64,000 nucleotides of DNA from Mytilus edulis (taxonomy: Eukaryota; Mollusca; Bivalvia; Mytilida; Mytilidae): positions 43,735,601 through 43,799,600 of the forward strand of contig NC_092356.1 of NCBI RefSeq assembly GCF_963676685.1. The letters are read 5' to 3'. This document shows, one piece after another, positions 12,916 to 23,220 of the stretch (position 1 is the stretch's first letter; each line of letters opens with the position of its first letter). Under the pieces are notes generated by a model, which worked only from the letters and a program-made list of their open reading frames with translations, ran no database searches and was not told the origin of the DNA. A program made the translations under genes and the position numbers.

Positions 12916-12954
12916 ATGGCGCCAAACCACACCTAAACCTCCTGAAGGAAACAC

Positions 12955-13160
12955 CATAAGTAGGCAAACAAATTATTTTTTGCATCGACAAACCTGTATA
13001 ACCTTGCAGCAGTATCGAGTCTTTGCATTAAAGTTTTGACAGTCAGTTATAATTTACACTTTTACTGAAATATGCTAGAGAAGTGCATGTACAGATGTAT
13101 AGGGGAAGTTGGCAAACAATTTTTTTCTATATTGACAAACCTGTATAAACTTGCATCCGC
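12955..13160 (+). repeat. Short direct repeat, two copies about 149 bp apart
   Basis: The phrase GGCAAACAA, then a T-run, then GACAAACCTGTATAA-CTTGCA occurs at 12,962-13,012 and 13,111-13,156. It lies upstream of the LINE and could belong to its 5' region, but that is not shown. Confidence 0.45.
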
Positions 13161-13301
13161 ACTGATATATCTGAATAAAGCATGTAGGCTTTAACATAAT
13201 AGTGAAAAATAAGATTGATTGCACCTTGTATGGATAATTCCGACACGTGTTACATCGGGAGCCCGTTTGTTTACAAATAATAATGTCACGTGATCACGCG
13301 C

Positions 13302-13347
13302 TGACGTCACAATCATTATGTTATTACACAATTCACACATATATAAG
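13302..13347 (+). promoter_or_regulatory. CRE-like site plus TATA box, possible promoter
   Basis: A perfect CRE palindrome TGACGTCA (13,302-13,309) is preceded by TCACGTGATCACG (13,286-13,298) and followed at 13,340-13,347 by TATATAAG. This is a reasonable core-promoter arrangement. An ATG follows at 13,396 but its frame closes after about 36 codons. It could drive the LINE (ORF1 remnant from 13,936) or be a remnant of a host promoter. Motif evidence only. Confidence 0.3.
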
Positions 13348-13935
13348 CCATTTCTCTTGCACAATCTTTAACAGTAATCCAGACAAGCAAAGGATATGAG
13401 CACGAGTAACAAAAAATACAAAATATTGCATGTACAGTTAATGAAGAAATTATGTCATCAAATAGATCAGATTTTCACCCATGACTCAAATCAATTGGGT
13501 CGATAATTCTGTCATCGGGGATAAGTGATCTATAAAATCGGATTAAATTGACCGTCAAGAAGGTATAGAAAACCAAGTCTAGAGAACTTTAACAATGATA
13601 AGTAATACGTACCAAAATTGCTTATACCAAACGCTATTTTCTATTGTAAATCATAACATGTCAAAAAGATGATCGCATGCGCAGCCGGAAAGTCTTACAT
13701 TCAGACCTCCGACAAAAATATTTGATTTTTCACATTTCTTGAAGTGCATCCGATAAATGATTAAGTGAACTTAGTAACAGGAACATCAATAACACTTGTA
13801 CTATGAATATCATTGGCTAAATACGGTCGGGTAAGTCGGTACCCAGCCCAAACATATCACCTTGTCAAAACAAAAACAGACGCCATTTTGTCAACATAGA
13901 TCGACCCAATCACAAACAAACCATAATCATATATA

Positions 13936-14624
13936 ATGACAGAGAAAATAAGAAATAAATTGAATAAGTTCTTAAGCAAACCCAGGCTTATTACAGAAGG
14001 AAACAGGAAACTACAACCTGTTGTGCTGACTGGTAGTAAAGGCAACATAAATCGTCATGTAGCACACAACGCTGAACGAGACATCATTTGGTGGACCAGA
14101 AGGGGATCCAAAATTGAACAAAGCATTAATTGGTTAAAGAAAAACATCACAAGCAAAATAATAAGGCACGGCAACATTTGGCTATATGCATGGCTTGGAA
14201 GGTGCAATTAAACATCTAAAAACAAAAAATAAATATCAATTGCTAAAGACAACGACGAAGAAATAGAGAGTATTATTGAGTAAATAAATATCCAGGATAA
14301 AAAAATCACCATCCTAGAAACACCAATATACTCGATTAAAGACTGGAATACCAAACAATGTCACAAGAACCCGGGTACCTTTGAAGAACAGGACACTGAA
14401 CTAGAGAGACACCTATACATACTGAACGGAAAAATACGAGAAATAAACAGACGTACAGGAAGCCACTCACTAGAATTTTACTCAGATATTAGTAACACCA
14501 GCAAATATCACTGTGGGAAAGACAGGAAACTCAAAACGAAGGGAAGCTACCAATTTGGACTATACCAGGACGGAATACACCCAAGGGGAGCTTTTAGCAA
14601 AAAACTGGCTAAAGAAGATCTCTG
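13936..14624 (+). pseudogene. LINE ORF1 remnant, SGNH/esterase-like domain
   Basis: One frame, interrupted by stops at 14,209-14,211, 14,230 and about 14,281 and closed at about 14,621, encodes a domain I recognise from mollusc CR1-like elements. It includes LQPVVLTGSKGN near the start (a degenerate position for the GDS block), GNIWLYAWLGRCN, ITILETPIYSIKDWN and, near the end, YQDGIHPRGA. The DGIH tetrad fits the DxxH catalytic block of SGNH hydrolases. A frame shift at about 14,615 continues the conserved KISEQTKRDCW segment. In CR1 elements this protein acts as ORF1; here it cannot be made whole. Confidence 0.7.
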
Positions 14625-14882
14625 AACAAACCAAGAGAGACTGCTGGGAAGTTTTACATAAACCATCCTCAAAATAAGATCATTGCAGACAGATTTAGCC
14701 AGCATGGGTTTTTCCACACTACAATAAATCACTATGTTTGCAGTGACCCTTATACTCATACATGTACTACTCATCATACCAACACAACACACAAAATCAC
14801 GGACTCACCATCAACTAGTCCAACAAATACTAACTGCTAAACTACACCCAACTGAAAACCAATTTGCCTACCTATCTGTAAC

Positions 14883-14990
14883 ACCAAAAATAAATATTTG
14901 TTCCTACTATCGATAACTTTAAGTGGAGACCTCGATTTAAACCCTGGCCCTGACCGCCAAAAAAAGATCGAAACTGTATATATATACATA
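14883..14990 (+). pseudogene. 2A-like peptide at the ORF2 N-terminus
   Basis: The frame starting at 14,883 reads a hydrophobic stretch (YLFLLSITLSG) followed by DLDLNPGP at 14,928-14,951. This differs from the 2A consensus D(V/I)ExNPGP by an E-to-D change and a V/I-to-L change. 2A-like sequences that cause ribosome skipping are described from some invertebrate non-LTR retrotransposons. The frame is closed by a stop (about 14,999) inside the inserted repeat, so it is cut off from the PHD and EN modules. Activity is not shown. Confidence 0.6.
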
Positions 14991-15098
14991 AACTCATCAT
15001 AGATACCAGGATTGATTTTTGTATTTACGCCAGACGCGCGATTCGTCTACAAAAGACTCATCAGTGACGCTCGAATCCAAAAAAGTTAAAAAGGCCAA
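14985..15098 (+). repeat. Family A fragment inserted in LINE ORF2
   Basis: From TAAACTCATCATAGATACCAGG through GACGCGCGATTCGTCTAC and CAGTGACGCTCGAATCC to AAAAAGGCCAAAT. It splits the 2A-like segment from the PHD finger. It ends exactly where zinc-finger coding begins, and the last part of the repeat is in frame with the PHD for about 26 codons. Confidence 0.8.
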
Positions 15099-15265
15099 AT
15101 GCGAGCATCCAGTCACATGGAACTATCGAGGAGTATGCTGCGAGGGGTGTTACATCTGGTACCACAACTCTTGCATAGAGCTCTGTTCAAAAGACTATGA
15201 ACTTCTGGAAAAATCCAACCTACAGTGGATATGCTGTAAATGCGAAATCATCTTCAGAAGTTATG
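15098..15265 (+). pseudogene. PHD-type zinc finger of the LINE
   Basis: The ORF 15,019-15,297 contains a PHD-like spacing: a first Cys (KCEHP), CCEGC, WYHNSC and WICCKC, which matches the Cys4-His-Cys3 pattern. PHD fingers occur in CR1-clade elements between ORF1 and the endonuclease. The ORF's ATG at 15,019 lies in the inserted family A repeat, so it is not the native start. The frame shifts at about 15,265 before reaching the endonuclease. Confidence 0.75.
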
Positions 15266-15439
15266 AATTCGAAAAATCAAACATATATGACAAATAACAG
15301 GATTAGACTCCACTATTTACTCGATATCCTCAGTCTTCAGCCGCTGAAGTCAAGCAGCCTAAAGAGTGGAAATACATCATCACACATCAAAACCCGGTCA
15401 TCAATAAACCAAAGGCAATCACATCTTAGTGGTAACCCA

Positions 15440-16115
15440 TATGAGATACCAGCAAAAACAAACCTCCGCATCTTGACAATAAACTGCAGGAGCATTAGAG
15501 ATAAAAGACATGAATTTGAAACAGAACTCTACTACTTAAAACCAGACATAGTATACGCCACAGAATCATGGCTAAAAGGAATAAAACCAGGATCAAATCA
15601 CACAAAAGACGCTATAAGCGATATATTTCCATCTAATTACAACATATACAGAATTGATAGAGGAACCCTAGGAGGAGGCGTATTTGTACTCGTGGAGAAA
15701 TTAATTACATCAGTTGACCAACCATCATTAATCACTGATGGAGAAATTGAATGGGTAAAGATTATAGTCAAAAACAACAAAGACTTGGTAGTCTGATCTT
15801 TTTACTTGCCACACAGAGATCAAAAACACCTAAATGAAGTGCAAAAATCACTAGAGAAGGTCAGGACCAATGGGAACACCAATGTCATACTATCAGGAGA
15901 TTTCAATTGTCCTGACATCATATGGGACACAGCAACAGCTCTTGGACAAGACAGAGACATCCAACAGGGACTAGTTGACATAGCTGAATCATACAACCTT
16001 ACACAAATACACACTGTACCAACTGGTGAAAAAACCTCCTAGATCTCGTATTTCTAACAAACCCAATTCTTGTTAAATCTTCGAACAACGTACCAGGTAT
16101 ATCAGACCACGATAT
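15440..16115 (+). pseudogene. LINE apurinic-type endonuclease domain
   Basis: The frame 15,197-15,796 carries LRILTINCRSIRDKR (about 15,464) and the ATESWL block, then GGGVFVLV. An in-frame TGA at 15,794-15,796 interrupts it, after which the same frame continues (15,806-16,042) with VILSGDFNCPDIIWD. A frameshift near 16,035 leads to the LDLVFLTNP and GISDHD blocks; SDHD at 16,102-16,113 carries the conserved catalytic Asp-His. The order and motifs are those of the endonuclease of APE-type LINEs. Confidence 0.85.
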
Positions 16116-16627
16116 GATCATCACCGACCTGGAAACAAAAGTCTACTACCAAAAAAAGTCAATCAAGAAAATGCTACATATACAAAAAGGCAAAATGGGA
16201 CCAAATTAAGATAGACCTGAAATACACGTTAGAAGAGGTCAAAGAAAAACATCAACAAGGAGCTTAGGTACATCAACTTTGGGACACCTTCAAAAGTCAG
16301 ATTCAAAACACCATGAAGACAAACATCCCTAATAAGGAAATACGATTGAGAAACAACATCCCATGGATCAAACATAAAGAGAGAAAACTGCTAAAGAAAA
16401 AAACAGAGGCTATACAAACAAACCATGAAAACAAACAAATGGTCTAACTACAGGTCTTTCCAAAAGGAATGCAAAAAACAACTCAGGAAAGCAGAATATG
16501 AATATGTCAACCAAAACATCTTTGAGGGCCTAAACAACAACAATACAAAGCCGTTATGGAAGTATTTTAAATGAAAACGCCAAGGCTAAGGAGAAATGGC
16601 ACCATTAAAAGGGACCTAACCTAATCA

Positions 16628-17820
16628 ATGACAGTAAAGGGAAAGCTGAACTTCAATTCAGTATTCACAACAACATCAGACACTAACCTACAAAAAACAG
16701 AAATAAGAGCCAAAAACAATATAACACCAATAACTATTGACCAAAAGGGACTTGAAAAACTACTGAAAAACACCAATCCAAACAAAGCCTCTGGACCTGA
16801 CAACATTCCAAACCGCATACTTAAGGAATGTGCTGAACTAGCACAAATTCTGAAAATCATAATGCCATGATTGCTCGACACAGGTAAACTACCAAAAGAC
16901 TGGAGAGATGCAAATATATCCAGTATCTTCAAAAAAGGAGACAAACATCTCGCAGAAAACTACAGACCTGTATCCTTAACATCTGTCATCAGCAAAATTC
17001 TAGAACATATCATATGCAGGCACATCCTAAAACATCTTGAAAAAAAACAAGATTCTTACCAACTTAAACCATGGCTTCAGGTCAGGATACTCATGTGAAA
17101 CCCAACTCATCACTTCCATCAATGACTTCCTACAAGAGCATGACAAGGAACATCAAATCGACGTAGCTATTTTAGACATTTCTCAAAAGCTTTTGATACA
17201 GTACCACACAACAAATTACTCCATAGACCAATATGGCATCAAAGGGAATACACACAAAATGGCTACCAAACTTCCTAACTGCCAGATCAATGCGTACCAT
17301 CTTGGAAGGGGAAATATCCGGCAAAACAACAGTTGACCCTGGGGTACCCCAGGGCATCGTCTTAGGACCAATACTGTTTCTGTGCCACATAAACGACCTG
17401 CCAGACAGCGTAACATCATCAGTCAGACTATTTGCAGACGATTGCTTATTATACAGAACGATTTAAACTGACCAAGACCAACACAAACTACAGTCAGATT
17501 TGGTTCAACTAAAAATTTGGTCCGACAAATAGTGGGTGCGATTCAACGCCAAAAAATGTTATGTGTTACCCATCAACACAAAAACCAGACAAATTCTACA
17601 CACTAAATAACACATCCTACAAGAGGTACAAGTGAACCCATACTTAGGACTCCAAATATCAAATGACCTGAAATGGAGTATCCACATAAACAATATCAGC
17701 AAGAAAGCCAACGCCACCTTGGGCTTTCTTAGGAGGAACTTGAGCAACGTACTAGAAGCATGTAGAAAAGCAGCATACATATCCCTAGTAAGATCTATAT
17801 GGAATATGGCGCAACGATGA
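16628..17820 (+). pseudogene. LINE reverse transcriptase domain
   Basis: Reverse-transcriptase blocks appear in order across several frames: NPNKASGPDNIPNRIL, LPKDWRDANISSIFKKGDK with [48 protein letters not shown], and the catalytic FADD at 17,431-17,442. The thumb region PYLGLQISNDLKWS follows. Damage includes a TGA at 16,868-16,870, frameshifts near 17,050 and 17,200-17,265, and stops at 17,464 and about 17,531. It is inactive. Confidence 0.9.
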
Positions 17821-17977
17821 TCAACGATCTGGAACCCATATATAAAAGGGGATATAGACAAATTGGAACGTATCCAAAACAGAGGCTTACGATTTATAAA
17901 GAAAAACTACAGGATTCGAGAAACAGGGTCCATCACCAACATGAGACGCCAGCTTGAAATGTAGACACTAGAAGAAG

Positions 17978-18602
17978 GAATATAAACTCATCATAGATTC
18001 CAGGATAATAATAAAAAATTACGCCAGACGCGCGTTTCGTCTACAAAAGACTCATCAGTGACGCTCGAATCCAAAAAACTTAAAAAGCCCAAATAAAGTA
18101 CGAAGTTGAAGAGCATTGAGGACCAAAATTCCTAAAAGTTTTGCCAAATACAGCTAAGGTAATCTATTCCTGAGGTAGAAAAGCCATAGTATTTAAAAAT
18201 AAAATTCAAAAGTTTTGTTAACAGTTAATTTATAAATAAGACCATATAAATGATAATTCATGTCAGCACAGAAGTGCTGACTACTGGGCTGGTGATACCC
18301 TCGGGGAATTAAAACTTCTCCAGCAGTGGCATCGACCTAGTGGTTGTAAATAAACTCATCATAGATTCCAGGATAAAATTTTGTTTTTACGCCAGACGCG
18401 CGTTTCGTCTACAAAAGACAAAAGACTCATCAGTGACGCTCGAATCCAAAAAAACTTAAAAAGCCCAAATAAAGTACGAAGTTGAAGAGCATTGAGGACC
18501 AAAATTCCTAAAAGTTTTGCCAAATACAGCTAAAGTAATATATTCCTGAGGTAGAAAAGCCTTAGTATTTCAAAAATTCAAAAGTTTTGTTAACAGTTAC
18601 AG
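17978..18602 (+). repeat. Family A head-to-tail dimer inserted in the LINE
   Basis: A full unit (17,978-18,353, starting at TATAAACTCATCATAGATTCC and ending with the AGCAGTGGCATCGACC block and GTTGTAAA) is followed directly by a second, 3'-truncated unit (18,354-18,600). The second unit carries a duplicated ACAAAAG next to the core. LINE coding resumes at 18,603, so the dimer arrived as one insertion or grew in place after insertion. Confidence 0.85.
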
Positions 18603-18918
18603 TCTCCCTCTGATCCTGATATACAAGGTGGTTGAAGGTCTGGTTCCGGCTCTAACAGCCGACAATTTTGTCACACCAGCAAGACTAAAAAGAACAATCA
18701 AAGCAAAAATATATTCAAATTTTTAAACAGACAATATTATTGAGCGACAAATAATAAATAACACCAGAGGGCTTAAAGTACCAGACAGCAGTAAGCCACA
18801 ATATAAACATTCATTCTTTGTGAAAACAACTATTTATTGAAACCAACTGCCAGATAAAGTTGTACATGCAGATTCTGTAGAGGCATTCAAGACCACTCTA
18901 CAAGAACACTGCCCGTAA
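18603..18918 (+). pseudogene. LINE ORF2 C-terminal segment
   Basis: Downstream of the inserted dimer, one frame reads YKVVEGLVPAL, RLKRTIKAK, NNTRGLKVP, SFFVKT and NQLPDKVVHADSVEAFKTTL, ending in EHCP and a stop at 18,916-18,918. This is the conserved C-terminal tail of CR1/jockey-type ORF2 proteins. Two stops interrupt it (after YSNF and after KTTIY). Confidence 0.8.
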
Positions 18919-18975
18919 CAACGGCGCTCTTCGCCACCGTGTATAAAAGCCTAAATAGGATAGTACACTTACCAA

Positions 18976-19829
18976 TACAGATGATGATAATAATGATGCA
19001 GCTTACTTTCTTTTTTTGGCGCGAAAGATTTTACTCCTATTGCTTGATGTAACAAAATTTGTATAGAATTAAATTTAACTATATCTCAGCGTAAATGAAA
19101 GTAAATATACAAAAGCTTGACAATAATTAATGATATTTTTTTTAAAGATATTTCTGTAACAGAATAGAATATTACATTACTAGTAAACTTCATTTAAGAA
19201 TTACTTTTGAGCGCAAGAAAATCTCTGTTTGTGAATCGGTTGAATCCAGGGGGTCGACGTTCAACATATTAACGGAAATGTTTGCGTTGCTTTACATCGA
19301 GGCCACAGTAGTTCAATCAATCAGGGGAATATTTATTGGAGCATACATCTATTTTTACTGCAGGTTTTGCATATTTTAATCAGAATTATAGAAAATGAAA
19401 TGTTGTTAGTAGATACAACACAGAAAATGAAGAACTCTTTTAACAAAAGATGAATTGGGCTGGGGTTCTGTGTATTCACATTATTTGTACAACTCTCCTT
19501 ACTCTTGGGAAAAAAGGTGGAATTATGTAACCTAAATGGTTAACGAAAATTAATTTTGTATATATAGTATAGATACTAACACTGTTTATTAGAGAAAAAG
19601 TTGTACTAAAAAAATTGTCTACAGGGACAAAACTGCACAGTAAAGATATATTATTATGTGTAAAATAACGGACATAGTGTTCGAGTGGACTAAGATATTC
19701 TCATCTAAAAATTATAATTGGAAGAATACGAAAATCATTCAACTTTTGAAAATTAAAGCACCTTTGCAAACGTTTCAACTCGATACAATGTCATATTAAG
19801 TACATGATAGATTAATAGTTATCAAAGGT
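18976..19829. other. Non-coding after the LINE; partial third copy of the 4-kb duplication
   Basis: No ORF of note. At 19,585-19,720 the words AGGGACAAAACTGCACA and TTATGTGTAAAATAA match the duplicated segment at 4030-4835. The remainder shows nothing recognisable. Confidence 0.45.
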
Positions 19830-20212
19830 ACCAGGCTTATAATTTGATACGCCGGACGCGCGTTTCGTCTACACAAGCTCATCAGTGACGCTCAGATAAA
19901 AAAAAAGTTAGAAAGCCAAAACAAGTACAAAGTTGAAGAGCATTGAGGACCCGAAATTCCAAAAAGTTGTGCCAAATACGGCTAAGCTAACCTATGCCTG
20001 GGATAAGAAAATTCTTAGTTTTTTGAATAATTCATTCTTTTGCAAACAGTAAATTTATAAAAATGACCATATGATTAATATTTATGTCAACATCGAAGTG
20101 CTGACTACTGGGCTGCTGATACCATCGGGAAAGAAACGTCCACCAGCAGTGGCATCGTCCCAGTGGTGTAAAAGTTATCAAAGGTACCAGGCTTATAATT
20201 TGATACGCCAGG
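19830..20212 (+). repeat. Dispersed repeat family A, full unit plus start of a second
   Basis: It begins with TTATCAAAGGTACCAGGCTT and has the core GACGCGCGTTTCGTCTAC. It runs through the GAAGTGCTGACTACTGGGCT block to the AGCAGTGGCATCG block, then restarts at 20,170 with the same ATCAAAGGTACCAGG phrase, truncated after about 40 bp. The restart again shows a head-to-tail arrangement. Confidence 0.8.
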
Positions 20213-20384
20213 ACTTCCTTTGTTTTCTCTTACATCATGTAACGTAATGTGCATAAATTGTCCAACTGATAATAGTTTAATGGGATTTTTCCGGACATAG
20301 GCAAATATAGATTCTGACTATACTATATGTGTTTTGCTCATTCCCGTATGGTGACTTATAGTCCCTTACATCCATATTATTAAG

Positions 20385-20495
20385 ACTATGGTGGACAAAC
20401 TCGGAAACAGTGGTAACGTCCTCCTTGCTACGCTTCGTTGACTTTTGATAGTTAAGCGAAGCAACGTCACCGCTGTTTCGGAGTTTGTATTGTGG
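20385..20495. mobile_element. Short foldback inverted repeat
   Basis: AAACTCGGAAACAGTGGTAACGT (20,397-20,419) pairs with the reverse complement of ACGTCACCGCTGTTTCGGAGTTT (20,464-20,486), with three mismatches. The pairing extends outwards in part. It could be a very short MITE or a structured RNA. No gene overlaps it. Confidence 0.5.
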
Positions 20496-20499
20496 ATAG

Positions 20500-21960
20500 C
20501 TTTTTCATTGGGATCATAACATATCTCCTTATTTTCATATATATTTAAAACGGTGGTCACCTTTAAAATAACTAGGACACAATATCAACTACCTTGTCTT
20601 AGTAACCTAGTACCTTAACTTAGTATTGAAGTACTACACCTTTATCTCATCAAAATTGTAAAAGCAAGATTTATCGCAAATGAATGTGCACTGTAAACTT
20701 TGTTATCTTTATGTATCTTACTAGTAATGAAATGTGATTAGGATCGGTTGTGTAAATTCATAATCTCAGTGTAAGTATTAGATATAGTCTTCTCATATCC
20801 GAGTTGCGTCAACCACGAAGAAATGTGACAACTTTATCTTATATACACAAATGTAATAGATAATTATTCTTTTTCTCTTCTTATAAAAAGGGCTATATTT
20901 GTTGTGATAACAACAGGAATAGTTACACTTTCAGAATAGTTTTATAGTTATTGATTAAGAATGAATCTTGAAATTGCTTCTATTTTTCTTGTATTAAATT
21001 GCAACGCTGTTCTATCGTGTCTTTTTCTGGTTTAATTGCTAAAACCTGAACTTTTTGCTGATAAATGGTAACATTTTGATGTAAATGAACACATTATCTA
21101 GCAAAATTTACGAATAGAATGACATCACAATGTGTGTGTATATTCTGGACAAAATTTGAACACAAAAAGATGTCGGTGAACCGCTACAAAATACCAAACG
21201 ATGTATTCATTGCTTTAAACAAGAGTATGATACAAGGGGACATTATTGGAGAGCGTTTCATGTAAATTAAAGTTATTTCAGCTTGATAAAGGAGTTTTTA
21301 TAATTAATCAAAACAATATTCAACACACATTATTGTATTTGGTTTTTTACCATGAGTTCAATTACCAATTGCCAAACTCAGTAAAAGCTGAGTGTTGCAT
21401 GAAAAGGGCATCTCTTATCCTTACATAACACATAAGTTAATCCGTGGGTTTTGCACGGTTGGTGTATCACATTGCTGATTCAATAACAGTTTAAAAATTA
21501 ACAAAAATACGGCTCATCATTGTGTGCCATTTCAATGTTTCAGTAAAAATGAAATATCCATGTTGATAACAATCTTAAATTTTCATCCTGTTTTCATACT
21601 AACACCAAAGTAAAATTGATAAAAAAAAAAGGGATGTAATAATGAGAAACTAAAACATCTTTATTTCAAAATGTCTCTAGGTTGCAGTCCTGTATATGAC
21701 AGTTCCCTATGCTTACATAGAAAACAGCTGATCTTTATTTCTATGTTCAAAGTGAAATGCTACACAGAAAAAAACCTTTTCCGTGTACATATCATGTGTG
21801 TTGTAATAGGAAACTATGATTTGATGGAAAAAATGTCCTCATGCTACGAAAAGAAGTTATGAAACCTTGAAGTCTGACCTTATTGTTTTACTTTCTGTTT
21901 GCTGTATTTACTAGTGCGTACCATTTCCGCAAAACACCTTATATTCATACCCAAAAAAGA
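20500..21960. other. Non-coding, no feature seen
   Basis: AT-rich sequence with ORFs of about 60 residues only, none recognisable, and no repeat matched elsewhere in the window. Confidence 0.4.
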
Positions 21961-21964
21961 TGGC

Positions 21965-22490
21965 AAAATGTTTAGGAATTTTGGTCCTCAATACTCTTCA
22001 ACTTCGTACTTTATTTGGCATTTTTAAATTTTGTTGATTCGAGCGTCACTGATGAGTCTTTTGTAGATGAAACGCGCGTCTTGCGCAATTACAAAATTTC
22101 AATCCGGGTATCTATGATGAGTTTATTAACAACCACTGGGTCGATGACACTGCTGGTGGAGTTTTTATTCCCCGAGGGTATCACCAGCCGAGTAGTCAGC
22201 ACTTCTGTGTTGACATGAATTATCATTGATATGGTCATAATTCTAAATTTAACTGTTTACAAAACTTTAAATTTTCGAAATACTAAGGCTTTTCTACCTC
22301 AGGAATAGATTACCTTAGCTGTATTTGGCAAAATGTTTAGGAATGTTTGGTTCTCAATACTCTTCAACTTCGAACTTTATTTGGACTTTTTAACTTTTTT
22401 TTATTCAAGCGTCACTGATGGGTCTTTTGTAAGCGAAACGCGTGTCTGGCGCAAATACAACATTTCAATTCTGGTACCTATGACGAGTTT
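21965..22490 (-). repeat. Family A head-to-tail dimer
   Basis: Two minus-strand units follow each other: 21,965-22,140 (3'-truncated) and 22,140-22,490. Both hold the TCTTCAACTTCG(T/A)ACTTTATTTGG and GAAACGCGYGTCT blocks. The junction passes through ACCACTGGGTCGATGACACTGCTGG. The dimer form matches those at 17,978-18,602 and 19,830-20,212. Confidence 0.8.
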
Positions 22491-23220
22491 GTTTATCCTT
22501 CCTAAGAAGGGTCCCTATAAATATCAGAATTCATATAGAATAGAGAATCACTATAAATAACACTTTTAGCTTTATAGAAACTTACTGCGGTGTTCAGAAA
22601 GATGATTGATTGGTTTTTTTTAAGAGATGGACGATTTTACATTATGCAAGAGGTTTACTCCTGGATATTTTCGGAGATTTTGTCCTTTTCAGGGCTCACC
22701 TGAGCGCTATCAAATTTTAAAGCAACTTAAATAAATTTATCGAAATTTTTTATATAAGTAAGTTCAACAGGCATATCAAAAGCTTTTCTCGGTATCATAA
22801 TGCACAAATGTAGCTTTATAGGAGTATTGCAAAACATTCCGCTCAAACCGCTGAAAAAGGCGTCTCGAATTTGCTGTGAGTTGTGATCTTTTGCTCCGTA
22901 AAGAAGGCCTCACTTTCCCTGTCAAATGAAGAAAACCAAGAAAAGTGTCTGTTGCTTAAGTTTTCAAGAAAGGTGCGTGTAGGATTAGTGTCATACATAA
23001 ATACACAATATGCATTCCTTTCAATCAGTTGGGGTAACAAAGCAATATCAAGTTTAAAATCATTCAAGTAGCTAAGCGAACTGTTTAGTATACCATAATA
23101 TGGTTGACCTAAATTGTAATTATGATTAATAGACTGATTTTCTGATTTTATTTGAATAATATTCAGTGGCAAAATATTCAGCTGGATTATCATAAATATA
23201 TCAAAATATTCATTTTACAG
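22491..23220. other. Upstream region of the FkbM gene
   Basis: It holds a 116-residue minus-strand ORF (22,843-23,193) that I do not recognise and do not call. The bases just before the FkbM ATG read ATTCATTTTACAG, a good 3' splice site, so the ATG may be the first base of exon 2 with a non-coding exon upstream. No TATA box is evident close to the ATG. Confidence 0.4.

Larger units (their letters stand above)
13936..18975 (+). mobile_element. Degenerate CR1-like non-LTR retrotransposon
   Basis: In order, the element holds an esterase-like ORF1, a 2A-like peptide, a PHD-type zinc finger, an apurinic-type endonuclease, a reverse transcriptase and a conserved C-terminal region. It ends with a GATGATGATAATAATGATG tail near 18,981-19,000. 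The esterase and PHD combination is known in CR1-clade elements. The copy is dead: there are stops in ORF1, stops and frameshifts throughout ORF2, and two insertions of repeat family A (14,985-15,098 and 17,978-18,602). The 5' boundary is uncertain and may lie upstream of 13,936. No clear target-site duplication was found. Confidence 0.9.

Noticed and set aside
15019..15097. N-terminal coding start of the PHD ORF
   Set aside because: These codons come from an inserted family A fragment; the ATG is not the native LINE start.
22843..23193. 116-residue minus-strand ORF upstream of FkbM
   Set aside because: No recognisable domain, no splice context, and the other strand is open too; likely chance or repeat-derived.
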